Shown here one piece after another: positions 1 through 11,730 of a stretch of 64,000 bases of DNA (positions are counted from its first letter, which is position 1; each line of letters opens with the position of its first letter). The translations under genes were made by a program, and so were the position numbers. Under the pieces are notes generated by a model, which searched no databases, had not been told where the DNA came from, and was given only the letters and a program-made list of their open reading frames with translations. Source of the DNA: Syngnathus acus. Lineage: Eukaryota; Chordata; Actinopteri; Syngnathiformes; Syngnathidae. Where the stretch lies: positions 6,048,631 to 6,112,630 of the forward strand of contig NC_051108.1 in NCBI RefSeq assembly GCF_901709675.1. Direction: 5' to 3'.

Positions 1-1344
1 TAAGTTAAATTGACCTCTACACTTAACTCCATTTAAATATCCTTACCTTAAATATAATTAATACAGATCTTGCAAAAATACTACACTATGTGTCTATTCA
101 AACAGTGCTTGGATTAAATATGTACACTTAGCTTTTTTTTCAGAAGGGGAATTTAACATGTTGAAAATGAAATGAAATACAATTAAGTTGCTTTAACACC
201 CCAGAGAGGGAAATTAAAAAAAAAAAGTCATCTAAAAATATATTGCATGTGCTATCATAGGAAAGTAAATTTAAATAGGCTTCATCGGGATCAATACGAC
301 ACGATCAGGCTCTGATTGGGGCCAAATATTTGGATTCATGCACCGTCCAACGCTGGTTTTCTATATTACGCATAACTAGTACTACTCAACCCCTTCACAA
401 TATTTTTGTTTACATTAACAAAAGCAGACATGTTTACGGTTACGACGTCCCTCTTCGTGCCCCACCCCAATAACATATTAAGGAATGTTTTAGTGCAATT
501 TTAACAAGGCTTTCAAAGCAGGTACTAAAGCTCCAAGACAAGTGGGCCATTCGGACAAAAGTCAATCTCTAAATATAATGAGATGACATCATCGTTATTT
601 CAGTATTTTTGTGACCGTTCTGTTTGGTAGAGTGCCGTGAGATTTTTCTAATGTGGAGTATGCGCAGTCAAAAGGGAGAAAAAAAAAAGACCTACAGGAG
701 ATGTTCATTGAAGCAAGAGAGACATTTTGAATGGACTTTGGTCATACATGTTGTAGATTGTGTTGAGTCAGAAAAAAAACAAGTGAGTGGTACCGAAAGA
801 TTTGCTTTCTATAAAAAGCTGCTTTTGTTTGGTTTGATTGCCTGAAAGCCTCGCTGGAAAAAAAATCAGGCGCACATATCACACATTCCCACATTTATCC
901 ACAGTGACAACACTTGTCGACTCCCGCACGCACACACACACCCAACTGTCGATTATCTCCTCCTTCAGCGGAGGCTCGGTGTTGGCACTTTCGCCACTGG
1001 CTTACAAACGGAACAAACATGCTGCTAAGGTGCTTTTGGGGGATGGGGGGGGGGGGCAAGGGGGGGCAGCTGAGAGAAAGTTGCCCAGATCAGCCTGGTG
1101 TTCAGCATGCCTGGTAGGCAAAGGCGCAATGGTGGAAGGGGGAGGAAGCAGAAAAATCAGATTTGATGGAAGCAGAAAATACAAGCGAGCTGAAAGAGAC
1201 GTACGAGGATTTGACCGTAACCTCTTCAGCTGGCTAAAGGGCTCACACGCGTAACAACATTAGCATTGGCGCTGTAGCGTAAACGTTGACTTAATAACTA
1301 GACATGTGCCGCTTAAGTGAATGTTGTCGCCACCAATTCCCTCC
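1..1344. other. Intergenic flank downstream of bahd1
   Basis: No convincing gene is visible here. The stretch is AT-rich at the left and contains a G-run near 1044-1068. The short ORFs have no recognisable domain and no splice context. The right end is expected to hold the bahd1 3' UTR, because that gene runs leftward and stops at 1345, but I could not pick a clear polyadenylation signal. Confidence 0.5.
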
Positions 1345-4300
1345 CTACTGCAGATTCTTGAGTATGCGTCCGTAGCGGAAGTCGTAGACGTGTCGGCAGA
1401 GGTAGACCAGCTCGGGGTCCACGTCTGTGGGCACACAGCGGTGGGAGGGCGGGGTAAAATCCAGGCAGCAGGGCACCACGCTACTGCCGCCGTCGCCGGG
1501 TAGGGCGCCTTCGGAACGACGCTTCATCAAGGCACAATATCTGTGTTCATAAAATCAAACACAAAATATTATACATTCTCGGGTTCAACATATGGACAAA
1601 TGTATTGGGACAGCCTGCTGCAAAATTGCTGCGTCATGCTTGTTGTCCCTCACCTACAGTACTGGGCTAGCGGGAGGACGTAGCATCTGTCTTCAATGCA
1701 AGCTACGCTGTTCTCGTCCTGATGTCGAGAGGCAAAGATCTCGTTCTGAAGAGGAGAATTTTATTTTTGGACCAATTTGTTTTGAGGTATCATGATGTAG
1801 TGTAATCTCACCTCACAGTGTGTGCTGGGGTCTCGCCCCCCCTGCGTGTGCTCCGGTCGGTAGTACCAGAAAAGACTCATCATCAGCTCCCCTGAGGCGA
1901 CCAATAAAAACACACATAGTGGACGTCAGCAACCTTGACACTCTGTCCATCAACCCTCGGTTTCCCTCGTACCGCTTTTGGGATCCTCCCACAGGGCGGA
2001 TATCTTGGCCACGTAAGGGAGGGATTTCTTCCTGGGGCCCGAGCGCAGCAGCACCGTGTCTCGGATGCGGATCACCTCACCGTCCCTCTCCACGCCCTCG
2101 TAGCACTGCCTGAGCGCCATCTCGTCCTCCCCCTGGCACCGCAAAAATAGAAATTGTCAAAAATTGCCCCCAAAGTGATATTACCATTTTGTCTGTGTTA
2201 ATCTCACCGCGATGAAGACCTCTTTCTCTGTGGGGTCCCCCACAGGCCACCATCCGTTGGTGGCTCGTCTGCGACCGATTCGCTTTTGTTGTGGGGATCC
2301 CGGCTCGGCATTTTGATCTCTGTCGGAGGCACCGGACGGGCGGTTGGCGGACGCTTTTAGCCGGGCCCGGGGTGGCAGGTGGGGGTTAGCAGTCTGGGTG
2401 GAAGTGGGCACGCTGGATAAAGGGCAGTTGGAGAGAGGCAAAGATGGCGGCACCAGAATGGAGTGGTTGTGGTCCCCTTGAGGAGAGGAGTAAGTTTCTG
2501 GAAAATAGGGAAGGCGGCAAAGTCACGCATTTGAAAAGTATGCTTAAATTAATATCTCCCCTTAGGAGAATATGGTCCTATTTGTGTAGTAGACCCGAGT
2601 AGTCATCTCTCTAATGTGAGTCGGCTTGCACAAGGCCGTTGTGTAGCCTTGTTGTGTTTATCTTGATCGTAAAACTCGCACCCTTGGGATTGTCATTTTG
2701 AATGTGCAGTTGACTGTATTTGAAATTCCATTATCGTGATTCACCAAATTAGAACCAAGGTTTGCCGGGATAAATCCGCTTTGGGGTTTTCGAGTCTTAA
2801 GGGGATGGAGCTGGCCGAGGCTATCACAAGGTCGAGGGCTAATTGCCAATGGAGACCTTGAAATGAGCAATTGTTGTGATTCTCACGTAGCTTCTGACAA
2901 CATGTTTGGGGTTAACATTATTAAGCTGAGCCCAGATGAAGCAGTATAGCGTTGGATAAGTGCAGTAGGCCTTGAGTTTGTTTTCTTACAAACCTGTTTT
3001 GATGCCATGTGAGCATCCGGTGCACCCCGCATCAAAAGAGCACCCCCTGCTGGTGACGGGGGACATGGCTCTGCATGCGTAGCCGCTCATCCCGTAGGCG
3101 TCGCCGTAACATGGTGACGTCACAGAGTTGCAGCAGGCCGGGTGAGGCAAGCCAGGGGTGTGGGTGACGCGGGGACCCGGCAGCGGCTTGGAACCCATCG
3201 TCCGGTTGGAGCACAAGGCAGGTGGCGCAAAGTTCAGAGGCCGTGGGGTGAGCGTGCCCGACGTTGCAGTGTGGGGGGCGATGTGGACGTAGTAACATAC
3301 GCAGGGGTGGGGGCTGAGAGCGAGTGCCGGGTGGGAGTGCGTCAGGGACGGCGTGGTCACCAGGCACTCGCGTTTGACGAGCGTGCCGCCCGAGCCCATG
3401 GCGCCTCGGTCGCCCGACTCAGGGTGGCCCAAGAAGAAGGCCAACCGGTGGCAGTACTCCATCGAACCCTCAGGGGGGCAGCAGTAGCAGGGGCTTAGCT
3501 CAGTTTCCAGCTGTTCTTCCTTCACGTTCTTGAGGGAGTAGCCCAACATACTGCGGGACTGGTAGCCCGGCTTGGGCAGAGCGTGGGTGCTAGACTCCCA
3601 CTCCACTTTGGGCTCAAACCCGGCTTTCTCCTTGCAGGCTGCGCAGCAACAGTGCATGGGGGAAGCTTTGACGGGAGCCTCTTTAAGCTTCTGAGAGCGC
3701 TCTTTGTGTTTCACTTTGGGTGGCTGTTTTAGGGTCTGGATCTGGGCAGGAGTCTTGCAGTTTGACATGGTAGTTGTGGTGGATGCGGTTCTGACTCGCT
3801 GTTTAGACGCAGCAGATGAGCTGGTCAACTTCAGTAGAGCGGCCGCATTGAGTCCAGCCAGTCGCCGCGGTGTCGGCACATCCAGAATTTCCAAACTCAA
3901 GGCCCGATTCCCGTCTACTTTGGTGGTCCTGGCTGTCTTGACCTTCTTGGGGATTTGGTCAAATTTGTGAGACGATGACAGTCTAGAGACAGTTCCTCGA
4001 GAGGCTTTTGGAGGTGCCCCTTCATCTGGGGAACCTCCTTTGTTGATGCGCTCCTCCTGGTGTTTTTTGGCCACCTTGGCTGCCGGTTGGAGGTCAGTGG
4101 CTCTTTCCAGGAGAAGTGTGTTGACAGCCTCAGCATTTAGGGAGGCCAGGCGCCGCTTGCGAGGTTGTGAGACGTGAGCGCTTGATTTGACCTTAGATGC
4201 CAACTTGGCCTCGCCAAGCCTCCTTTTCTTGGACTTGAGAGATCGCTCTTCAGCTTTCTTACTGATGCTTTCCTCCAACCTTGTGAGGAGGACACGACAC

Positions 4301-4542
4301 CTCATGCCCTCTCCGAGCCTCCCTCGCAGAGGATACAATTTCCTGTCCCACTTCTTGTCCTCCGCTTTGGCCCTCTTGTCCTTCATCACCTTGTCATTTT
4401 TCTCTCGTCGGATGACCTCGCCGATCTTCTTAGTCCGGCCGAAGCGGAGGGCGCGCTCGGCCTGGTCCCCGCCCATGGTGCTGCCGTGTGGCTGCAGAGG
4501 GCGGTGGTCCCAGCGGGAACCTTTCTGCTTGGTGTGGGTCAT
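1345..4542 (-). CDS. bahd1: BAH domain-containing protein 1 (BAHD1), six coding exons
   Basis: Coding exons, 5' to 3': 4542-2994, 2476-2208, 2132-1973, 1891-1812, 1745-1654, 1540-1345. They join in frame to 781 aa, essentially the length of human BAHD1 (about 780). The start is the ATG opening MTHTKQKG, like the mammalian MTHT start, a few codons inside an exon whose acceptor lies just upstream. The N-terminal half is Lys/Arg-rich and disordered and carries two copies of a [10 protein letters not shown] / [14 protein letters not shown] motif (residues about 130-142 and 227-239), which is characteristic of the family. A TNGWWPVG segment leads into the C-terminal BAH domain (about 606-760; [45 protein letters not shown]). 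The protein ends [15 protein letters not shown]. From the family: BAHD1 is a nuclear repressor that reads H3K27me3 through its BAH domain and recruits HP1, HDAC and MIER partners. All five introns are GT-AG. Confidence 0.96.
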
Positions 4543-5296
4543 CACATGCTTCTGGAGGTGGCCTGGAGGTGACAACATGACAGGAAAGTGGTCAAAACTC
4601 AGGAGAATGACGTTGCCAAGGAGAGGGGAGGGGTGAGCAGTTACGCACAGAGGAGGAAGTTTAATATCGTGAGACCTCACTTGAGCAGTTCTACATGAGA
4701 AAAAAAGCTTGAAAGCATATTTTGAAGTCACTTGATGCAAATTCAATATTGATCGGTTCAATAGGAAACATCCAAAATACAGATTGACACCAATGAGGGT
4801 AAAAAAAAAATCCCAGGTGGCCTTCAGGTGCTTAACATACTTTACAAATCATCACCTCATTTCAGTAAGAACATAATCACTAATATATATCGTGAAATTG
4901 ACGTTGGCCGATTCCCACCGCCAAAGTTTCGTGGTACAACAGATGTTAAATGGCTCGGGCAATGGGCCAAAGCGGCGCTTCGAAGCAGGACCGATGTTAA
5001 GCGTGGCATCAAGTCATGAGCGTTAAAATGATCCTTAGACGCTTTTCTCCATTTTAACTTTTTACAAGACGCTACATTTGTTTTTGCATTATTGCAGTCG
5101 ACAAGTACCTTGCATGCATTAACACTGAAAGCGGATGAATTTTTTTTTGGCGTGTTGTCATCCAATGACAAACAGATAGCTAGACAGCATTGGTGTGTTC
5201 AAGGTTCTGAGAGATTAAAAAAGCTTGTAAAGAATTCCAAGTCTCCCCCCCCCCAAACACACACACACTTGAATGCACCACAGGCACATTTACTCT

Positions 5297-5330
5297 ACAT
5301 GCATGCACACATCCATATGTGCATGCATGT
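5297..5330. repeat. Perfect inverted repeat (13-bp stem, 8-bp loop)
   Basis: ACATGCATGCACA at 5297-5309 is followed by an 8-base spacer and then its exact reverse complement at 5318-5330. It sits next to a CA-rich low-complexity stretch (5255-5275). It lies in the bahd1 5' intron region and could extrude as a hairpin. It may simply be a product of alternating purine-pyrimidine repeat evolution. Confidence 0.85.
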
Positions 5331-5720
5331 ATGTGTCAGAAGGATGGAATACAGTAAAGTCTGACGTAGCTTACCCATGTGAAAAGGCTCTAAATATGGG
5401 CTGGGGGAGGGAGGTGAGGTAAGAAGAAGTGTACTTGTGTGTTTGGGGTGGGGGTGCGCGGACAGAGGCAAAATAAAAGGCACCCCCTCCCTGCTTTCCT
5501 CCCTCCTCGATCCGATCGCATTTTCTCATCAAACGGCACGGCGGCGGACACGATCGAGCGCCTCGCTAACCGAGTCGACAGCTCCGGTAGATTCCCTCGC
5601 GCGGCCCCTCCCTCCCCCTCTCGACAAATAAACATGACATTTTCGACAAATTATCCTCTGCTTTCTCACCCCTCCAATCGGAATAAGTTGGCGACGATCA
5701 AGATCGAGGCGACAACTTAC

Positions 5721-5890
5721 CGCCGCACTTCCTGCTGCTTGACGGAGTGGAGGGTGCGGGGAGGAGGAGGGTGACGGGGAGAGCGAGGCGAGGCGAGGCG
5801 AGAAAGCCGGACTGGTGCGATGATGGCACGGCCCCCCCGAACTGGAATAGCTGGGGAGGTGCGCGGTGACACTGTGAACGCGTGCGCGTG
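5721..5890 (-). promoter_or_regulatory. bahd1: Candidate bahd1 non-coding first exon and promoter (proximal)
   Basis: On the minus strand a strong donor (GCGGCG then GTAAGT) puts an exon end at 5721. The sequence upstream on that strand, to roughly 5890, is GC/CpG-rich and has no obvious acceptor, as expected for a first exon. The next acceptor downstream on that strand is the one before the bahd1 start exon. The transcription start is not resolved. Confidence 0.5.
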
Positions 5891-5899
5891 GACGAGTGT

Positions 5900-7880
5900 T
5901 TGGCTTCCTGAAGCAAACTATCCTAAATGACAGCGCATTTGTGGACTTCCACCCAATGGATAGGGAAAATATTGTTTGATTGTCATAACCATACAAGGCA
6001 TAATATTTTGACAATGGAACGGAAACTGAATTCAAACGCAGACTTGTCCTTTTAACAGACAACCAACAGAATTTGGCAGCAATAAGAAACAAATTAATTT
6101 TGGTGTTTTGGGAGGGCTGCAATGGACTAAAAGCATTTCATTGGGGAAAAAGAATTTGAGATGAGTATTTTCCAAAAAGGAATAAATCAAGCTTAATGTA
6201 CGCGTAGCAACAGCAAATGAATGAATTAAATCTTTTTAATTAAAAAAAAAAAACAGCTAAAAATAGTACAGGACTCTTGATAACGTGAATTAAAGATCAG
6301 AGGGATTGTATCTCATTTTTACAGTAATTATGATCTTAAAAGCGGATCTATGTGTATTTAAAAAAAATCTGTATATTGATTTTTACATCTAGAGTACAGA
6401 CATTTTTATCGTTCCCTTGTGGATAGGCGAGTGAAAACATATCATAAAAACACTTCGAGCACTGTATGCGCTCACCAGCTGATTTATCAGTGATGTCATG
6501 ATGCCATCATCCCCCTTGTGAGCTCATTGCACTTATGACCTAATTGTCAACTACTAGCGTTTATGGGTTAGGGATCATGGCAATTCATTTGGTCTATAAT
6601 TACGCACACTCACACGGGCTTTAAATACATATTAGAACATTAAAAATACTCTCGAGGGTCTCACAATGTTTGTTGCGCGTTGTCATGGCACCGGTCTACC
6701 TACGAGTGTGCGTGGCCATGGAACTACTGTTGCGCTTTAATGCACTGTTTTTATGTACCCCGCGAGTCCTGATTTTGGGAGTGGGGGCGTGGCTAATACG
6801 GGCCCCAATGTCATACTTGAGACACTCCCCCACCCCACCACTATGTAAGAACCCTTGACACTCAAGTTTTACAGTTGATAATCTTTACATTTTTTAGTCG
6901 TTGATGGGTACATTAAGTTCAAATAATAAATTGCTTTATAGCTCAAAAGACCATTTTTCTAGCCACTTGAATTTTACAGTCAAGGAAAAGACTTGGGGGT
7001 TCTAGAAAGGGTACGTTACACTTAATAATTAGTCATAATTGAGCTTGACTCGATTACTACAAGGTGTCAATATTGCTTCCGTTTTGTAGTTTTACAGTTC
7101 ATATTTTGCTCCTGTAAAAAGGCACAATAAATCCAACCATGTAGCTCAACTAACATAAATGGATTCCAAGAACGAAAATTCGAATGTTTTGTGCCCCCAT
7201 TTTATAGCTTTGATACTTGAGCATTATGGTACTTGGATCAGTTAAGGTCCAGTAAAAAGTCAAATGACAGTAAATGAACGCTTAGTCACAATGTTTTTTC
7301 AGCATGCATGTACATTTGTGCATTTACTACAAGATTCCATTGTGTGTTATTCTTTTGACACTTAGTGCTTGTTTTTTTTTTTTTATCCATTTCTATACCC
7401 TTGACTTTTGACTTTTACAGCACAACAGTACTGGCCATGTAAAAGGTAAATTAATCCAATAATTAGTCCTGTGGGCTACACTATGGACTCCCGCTGCATT
7501 TCCGACCGTCTTTTATGGGATTGTACAGACTAATTGGCCTAATTTCGCTCTATGACTACATTGTTTGCTTTGCACTTTACCAGTGGAGGAAAATGTGTGT
7601 ATGTGTGTGTGTGCGTGCGTGTGCGTGTGGGTGTGCGTGCGTGTGTGCGCGTGCGTGTGTGTGTGCGTGTGTGTGGAGCTGCTGGAGCTGCTGCTGGTGG
7701 TGGTGGTGATGGTGGGGGTGCAATGGGATAACAAACAAGTCCTAGACTACCACTCCCTGGGAATCTCTTTTCCCACCACGACTTGCATTCATATACTGTT
7801 AATAATATAACAGGATTATGAGTCTGAAAATGTCCCCGAGACATTAATTTGTTAAAAGGCCCGCGACGAGTGGGGATAAT
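5900..7880. other. AT-rich intergenic or 5' intronic DNA with a GT repeat
   Basis: No gene is visible. If the distal bahd1 first exon at 7895 is used, this is bahd1 intron. It contains poly-A/T runs and the GT/GC microsatellite listed separately. Confidence 0.5.
7593..7676. repeat. GT/GC alternating microsatellite
   Basis: About 84 bases of mostly TG dinucleotides interrupted by GCGT units. It is followed by a short GCTGCTGGTGGTGG stretch to about 7715. Alternating purine-pyrimidine sequence of this kind can adopt Z-DNA. The ORFs across it on both strands are repeat artefacts. Confidence 0.95.
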
Positions 7881-7894
7881 ACCGGAGGACTTAC

Positions 7895-8270
7895 CGCGAT
7901 GGAGTTGAGCCACGCAGCCGTTTCAAGCTCGCTGGTGCGATGGTCCAGCCGGTCGGGGGCACCGCTTCCCAATAATCCGATCCAACGAGTCCTTTTCCGC
8001 CCGATCGCTCGCTCACTCTGTCGATCGATCGTTCCAACTCGTTTTTTCCCCACGAGTCGGATCTCCGGTCACAAGCGCCTCCACCACTTCCACCACCCCG
8101 TAACCGCCAAGCCCTGCTCGGCCAGCTCGACTGGCTTGTAGTGCACGGAGCTTCACGCTTGGCGCAGCCGCCTCCTGCCAGCGTGCGAAACAACAGCCCA
8201 GGCGGCAGACAGCGAAACAAACGAGGCTCAACCGGAATCCGAATGGAAAAGTCTGCAAGCTGGTGGATGA
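7895..8270 (-). promoter_or_regulatory. bahd1: Candidate bahd1 distal non-coding first exon, CpG-rich
   Basis: The minus strand has a consensus donor (CATCGCG then GTAAGTCC) ending an exon at 7895, in a CpG-rich block extending to about 8560. A perfect palindromic CRE (TGACGTCA) lies at 8525-8532, upstream on the minus strand. A purine-rich tract (8293-8352) separates the two. The open frame across the exon has no recognisable domain, so I read it as 5' UTR. It could instead belong to an unannotated non-coding transcript. Confidence 0.45.
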
Positions 8271-8559
8271 TTCCTGGCTTTTCTCCTAATATTTAAAAAG
8301 AAGCGGAGGTGAAGAAGCAGAAGGAGAAGAAAGAGGAGGACAAGAAGAAACGTCTACATCCTACTCGTGCGTGCTGCCGGAGCATGTGATGGCAACATAG
8401 TGAGGCTTTTAAAGGGGTATCCACGCGTGACTGTATACCGCGGGGCAGGCGCACGTCGCGCACGCACGCCTAGTACACGTATGCGAGACACCGCCCTGGT
8501 AACTTTGCAGGAGAGGGTTCGCTGTGACGTCACTGGACACGATCCACCTGTGTCCATAT

Positions 8560-9500
8560 TACATTAAGTTTAACCTCCCGTCACTTACTCACCTTTTATT
8601 TGTGTTTGGAAATTGTATCAGAACCCCCCCCACCCAAAAATAAATAAATCACGTGTGCTGTTATAGTGGAAAATGGCAAACCATAATATTACCAACCTAA
8701 TTGTACTGCTCTTTCTGGGCCAACTGGTAACAGTACAAGACACCGTTCATGGAGATGGCTGAACTCGTCTCTGCTCATCAGTACGGCAGTAATATTAGTC
8801 GTTCTTCACAGGGGATAAAGAAAAAAATGACTGAGTACTGTTATATTGTGTCTCTACACCGTTTGTGTTCAATCTGTTGCTGGAGATGGAAATGTTTGGC
8901 GCAAGCTTAACACAACAAAAATATCAATTTATTTCTTCTGGCTCTTTATTGATAATTATCGGAAGCTAAGCTGCCGAAAGCTCCATCCCTGACGTTCTCC
9001 TTTCCCCATTTACTGCCAGCGTAGGGCTTATACTTTATCACGCTCACACACATACATGCACGCACACAGTGGGATTCACCATTAAGCTGATTCAGGAAGC
9101 AGGGAGTTCAGTTGCGCTAACGAATAGACGATGCGCTAGCAGAGGAAAAAGAGACAAGCTGAAACATGAAATGGTGCTCTGTCAACATCACGAGACCCCT
9201 GTGTCCCATTATGGCTTTTCCACTGTTAGGCTCATCATTCAAAATACACATAATAGGGAAAAAAAGGAGTGAGCCTCTAAGGTCCAACACAATTTGTTCC
9301 TTCTCTGATTAAAAACTCTTTTTGTTTTGCCATTTGTACAGCATGATGAGCACAGCCGATCAGCCAATCGGCAAGTTGGCAGCATCCCTGAGGACTCCAT
9401 AACAAGAGTGTTTGGTCTTGGATGGATGGCTGGATGGATGGATGGATGGATAGAGGAGGAATCTTTCAAAATCACACACAGATCTCACTTCCGTTCAACG
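8560..9500. other. Intergenic DNA upstream of the receptor gene
   Basis: No gene recognised. A short TGGA/GGAT tetranucleotide repeat lies at 9420-9452. The receptor reading frame stays open upstream to 9327 through this repeat, which is why the later ATG at 9501 is preferred as the start. Confidence 0.5.
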
Positions 9501-10439
9501 ATGCTAGAAGTTTCTTCCCACCTCCTGGCTCTAAGAGTCATCATTTCTTGCGTAGGCCTTACGGGTAATGTTTATCTCATCTTCTTCATCATTCAGACCA
9601 GGGTCTCCTCGGTCAAGACGTTTGAGTTGTTTCTTTTGGGACTGGCCACGGCCAACCTGGAGGAAATTGTCATCGTCAACATCTACGACATTGTCATTCT
9701 TCAGAAGTCTTACGTCGTCTCCGATGCATGGTTGTGCCGCTCGCTGAAGTTCTTGACAGTGTTCGGGGAAATGGGCAGCATCTTGTTCACCGTCCTCATC
9801 AGCGTCTACCGCTACCAGAAGCTGAGAGATGCCGTCAAAAGGGTCAACCTTCCCATCTACCTGGATAACATCCATGCCGCTTGGACGACAATTTGGCTTT
9901 GCCTTGGTATCTCCATCCTCCTGAGTTCCCCCATTTTTGTCATGAACTTGCAAGGCCCGACGAGGAATCTCATGGGAAACCATACATGGAATCCCACAGG
10001 TTGCTCGCCGGACTTCTTTCTATGTAGCAGCAACCACTGTCCGACAGTCAACCGCCTATACAAGTACACCTTCATCCTGTTGTGCTACCTGCTGCCTCTG
10101 GCCGTTGTCACGGTTACAAGTTCCCTCATTGTCGTTGTGTTGCTCGGCCCGAGGACAGCAGTGAAACCCATCGGTAGTGTAAGTGGCTCGGACCAGATTG
10201 AGAGAAAGCGTAACGTTCGAAGGCTCCACCGGAGCACCATTGCCGTCCTGGCAGCAATGGTGTTGTTTCTGGTCGACTGGACTCTCTATTTGTTTTTTCA
10301 AATGACTTTCAACGCCACTGACTTTCCCTTTTGGGTGGAACTGGAGTTCTTTATTTCGACATCTTACACATCCATCAGTCCCTACGTGTTTGGGCTAGGA
10401 AAAAGTTTGTTCACTATCAAGAACTTGTGTAAAAAGTAG
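9501..10439 (+). CDS. V1R-like / olfactory receptor class A (ora) family GPCR, single exon
   Basis: An uninterrupted 312-aa frame with seven hydrophobic segments. TM1 is centred on VGLTGNVYLIFFII, TM2 on FLLGLATANLEE, TM3 follows the conserved Cys in WLCRSLKF, and TM7 ends in SPYVFGLGKSLF. There is no DRY motif; TM3 ends SVYRYQKL, in the place where V1Rs have their SVFQ-type sequence. The second extracellular loop has an N-glycosylation site (NHTW) just before a cysteine, a typical V1R/ora feature. Intronless coding and about 310 aa fit the family. Known role of the family: pheromone or odorant receptors in fish olfactory epithelium, Gi/o-coupled. I chose ATG 9501 because it places a short N-terminus before TM1; the in-frame ATG at 9327 would add 58 residues from repeat sequence. 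I cannot say which ora subfamily this is; a T2R-like taste receptor is less likely. An ATTAAA signal is at 10520-10525. Confidence 0.8.
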   Translation: MLEVSSHLLALRVIISCVGLTGNVYLIFFIIQTRVSSVKTFELFLLGLATANLEEIVIVNIYDIVILQKSYVVSDAWLCRSLKFLTVFGEMGSILFTVLISVYRYQKLRDAVKRVNLPIYLDNIHAAWTTIWLCLGISILLSSPIFVMNLQGPTRNLMGNHTWNPTGCSPDFFLCSSNHCPTVNRLYKYTFILLCYLLPLAVVTVTSSLIVVVLLGPRTAVKPIGSVSGSDQIERKRNVRRLHRSTIAVLAAMVLFLVDWTLYLFFQMTFNATDFPFWVELEFFISTSYTSISPYVFGLGKSLFTIKNLCKK

Positions 10440-11150
10440 TTTCTTTGAAGTCGTTTCATTTGGACTTGTGCTAAGTGAATATAAACTCCTTTATTTGCAT
10501 TTATTTTACAATTGCAACAATTAAATGTGCCTCCATCAAAGTTCATAGAGTTCAATTGTACATGTTTACTTCACAGATCACATTAAATTTTCATTGATTT
10601 AAATGATCATCAGTCATTTTAAAATTGTAATGATAAGTTAATGCTCAAAAAACAAGTGTTAACTGTACTGACCGCATAGTTCTTCCTCAAAAATATTGGT
10701 TAGAGTACAAATGCTTATTTTATTTTGTTATATGAAACTGGTCCCAAAATTTATTGACACAGTTTGCCATTTTATCAAAACAAAGCCACAAAAACATTGA
10801 TTTTGAAAAGTGAGAAGATTAGTCGACTCTTGAATTTTTTAAGTGTTGGAACAATTGAGCGGTTGCTTTTTTGTTGTCAAAAAAAATGTATTATCGCAGC
10901 ATGTTGACACTTTTTGCATATTGTAGTCTACTGTGTACGACAGCCGCCATTTTGTCTCAACCAAGTCACTCGACCAATGGCGAACCACCTTCGCCTTATT
11001 TAAATCGCGAAAAGTCGCCTCTTGCCGAAAGGCTCATTTTGTACCGCACACAATTTCTGTCGGGTATATCACCATTTTTATTCTCTATTGTATTAAAAAA
11101 CGTTCAGGTTTAACATTTTAACGACTTCGGTTGAGTTCGGGTGAAGAAGA
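10440..11150. other. Receptor 3' UTR and intergenic DNA
   Basis: AT-rich. The receptor 3' UTR probably ends soon after ATTAAA at 10520-10525. Nothing else is recognised. Confidence 0.5.
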
Positions 11151-11159
11151 AGAAGCGTA

Positions 11160-11730
11160 TTCATTGGCTACCGGGGAGCCGTGGCGCCAATGTGTGACGT
11201 CACAGCTTCACTTCCCAACGTTTGTTGTGAGCGCATATGTACGTGCGTCGCCAAGTCCGAACAGGTAGGTAACCACCGCGACGACAAATAAGTCTCGGTA
11301 AACATTTTGTCGACAACTTCTCAGAGTTTTTGTTGTTTATTTACATCGAAAGGCGGAAGAAAGAAAAAAAGATCCCGCTTTCCTCACGCTGTCTAAGCGA
11401 GGATCACGCGATTGGTGGAGGAGAAGGCCGGGGGATGGGGTAAGCAGAAGGAGGGGGGATACTGTGCATGCGCCTTCTTGGCTCGTCGGCGTGTACGCGC
11501 GCTGGGTCGATCGATGCAAGAGGGCGAGAAAGATCTTTTGGCGTGGCTTCCTCCGGCCTCCATTATTTGCCACTTTGCCTCGACGGAGCAACAGTTTAGG
11601 AGTGTTTGTGTCCTCCCTCCGACACCACACATTGGTTTACACGGCCGCCACCGAGGCCACGCACGAGGCGGCCCTGCCGGAGCGGCGAGGTGAGGCGTTT
11701 GAGGAAACTGCAACTTTTCCAAGTTGGTGA
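11160..11730 (+). promoter_or_regulatory. mga: mga promoter and candidate non-coding first exon
   Basis: The CpG-rich block has an inverted-CCAAT-type element (ATTGGCT, about 11163) and a perfect CRE palindrome TGACGTCA at 11195-11202. Two possible splice donors follow: GCGAG then GTGAGG near 11689, and AAGTTG then GTGAGT with the exon end at 11726. The first coding exon of mga has a clear acceptor ending at 13109, so at least one upstream non-coding exon is needed and this is the best candidate. The transcription start is not resolved. Confidence 0.6.

Noticed and set aside
838-1254. Open frame of 138 codons on the plus strand near the left edge
   Set aside because: Crosses a CA repeat and a G-run, shows no domain, no splice context and no family resemblance.
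3142-3498. 118-codon plus-strand frame
   Set aside because: Lies wholly inside the large bahd1 coding exon on the other strand; a shadow of GC-rich coding sequence.
7513-7913. Several frames across the GT repeat on both strands
   Set aside because: Translated dinucleotide repeat (Thr-His or Cys-Val runs); not genes.
7891-8220. 109-codon minus-strand frame in the CpG-rich block
   Set aside because: Overlaps the candidate bahd1 first exon, but no recognisable domain and the frame does not continue into the bahd1 coding exon in a way I could support.
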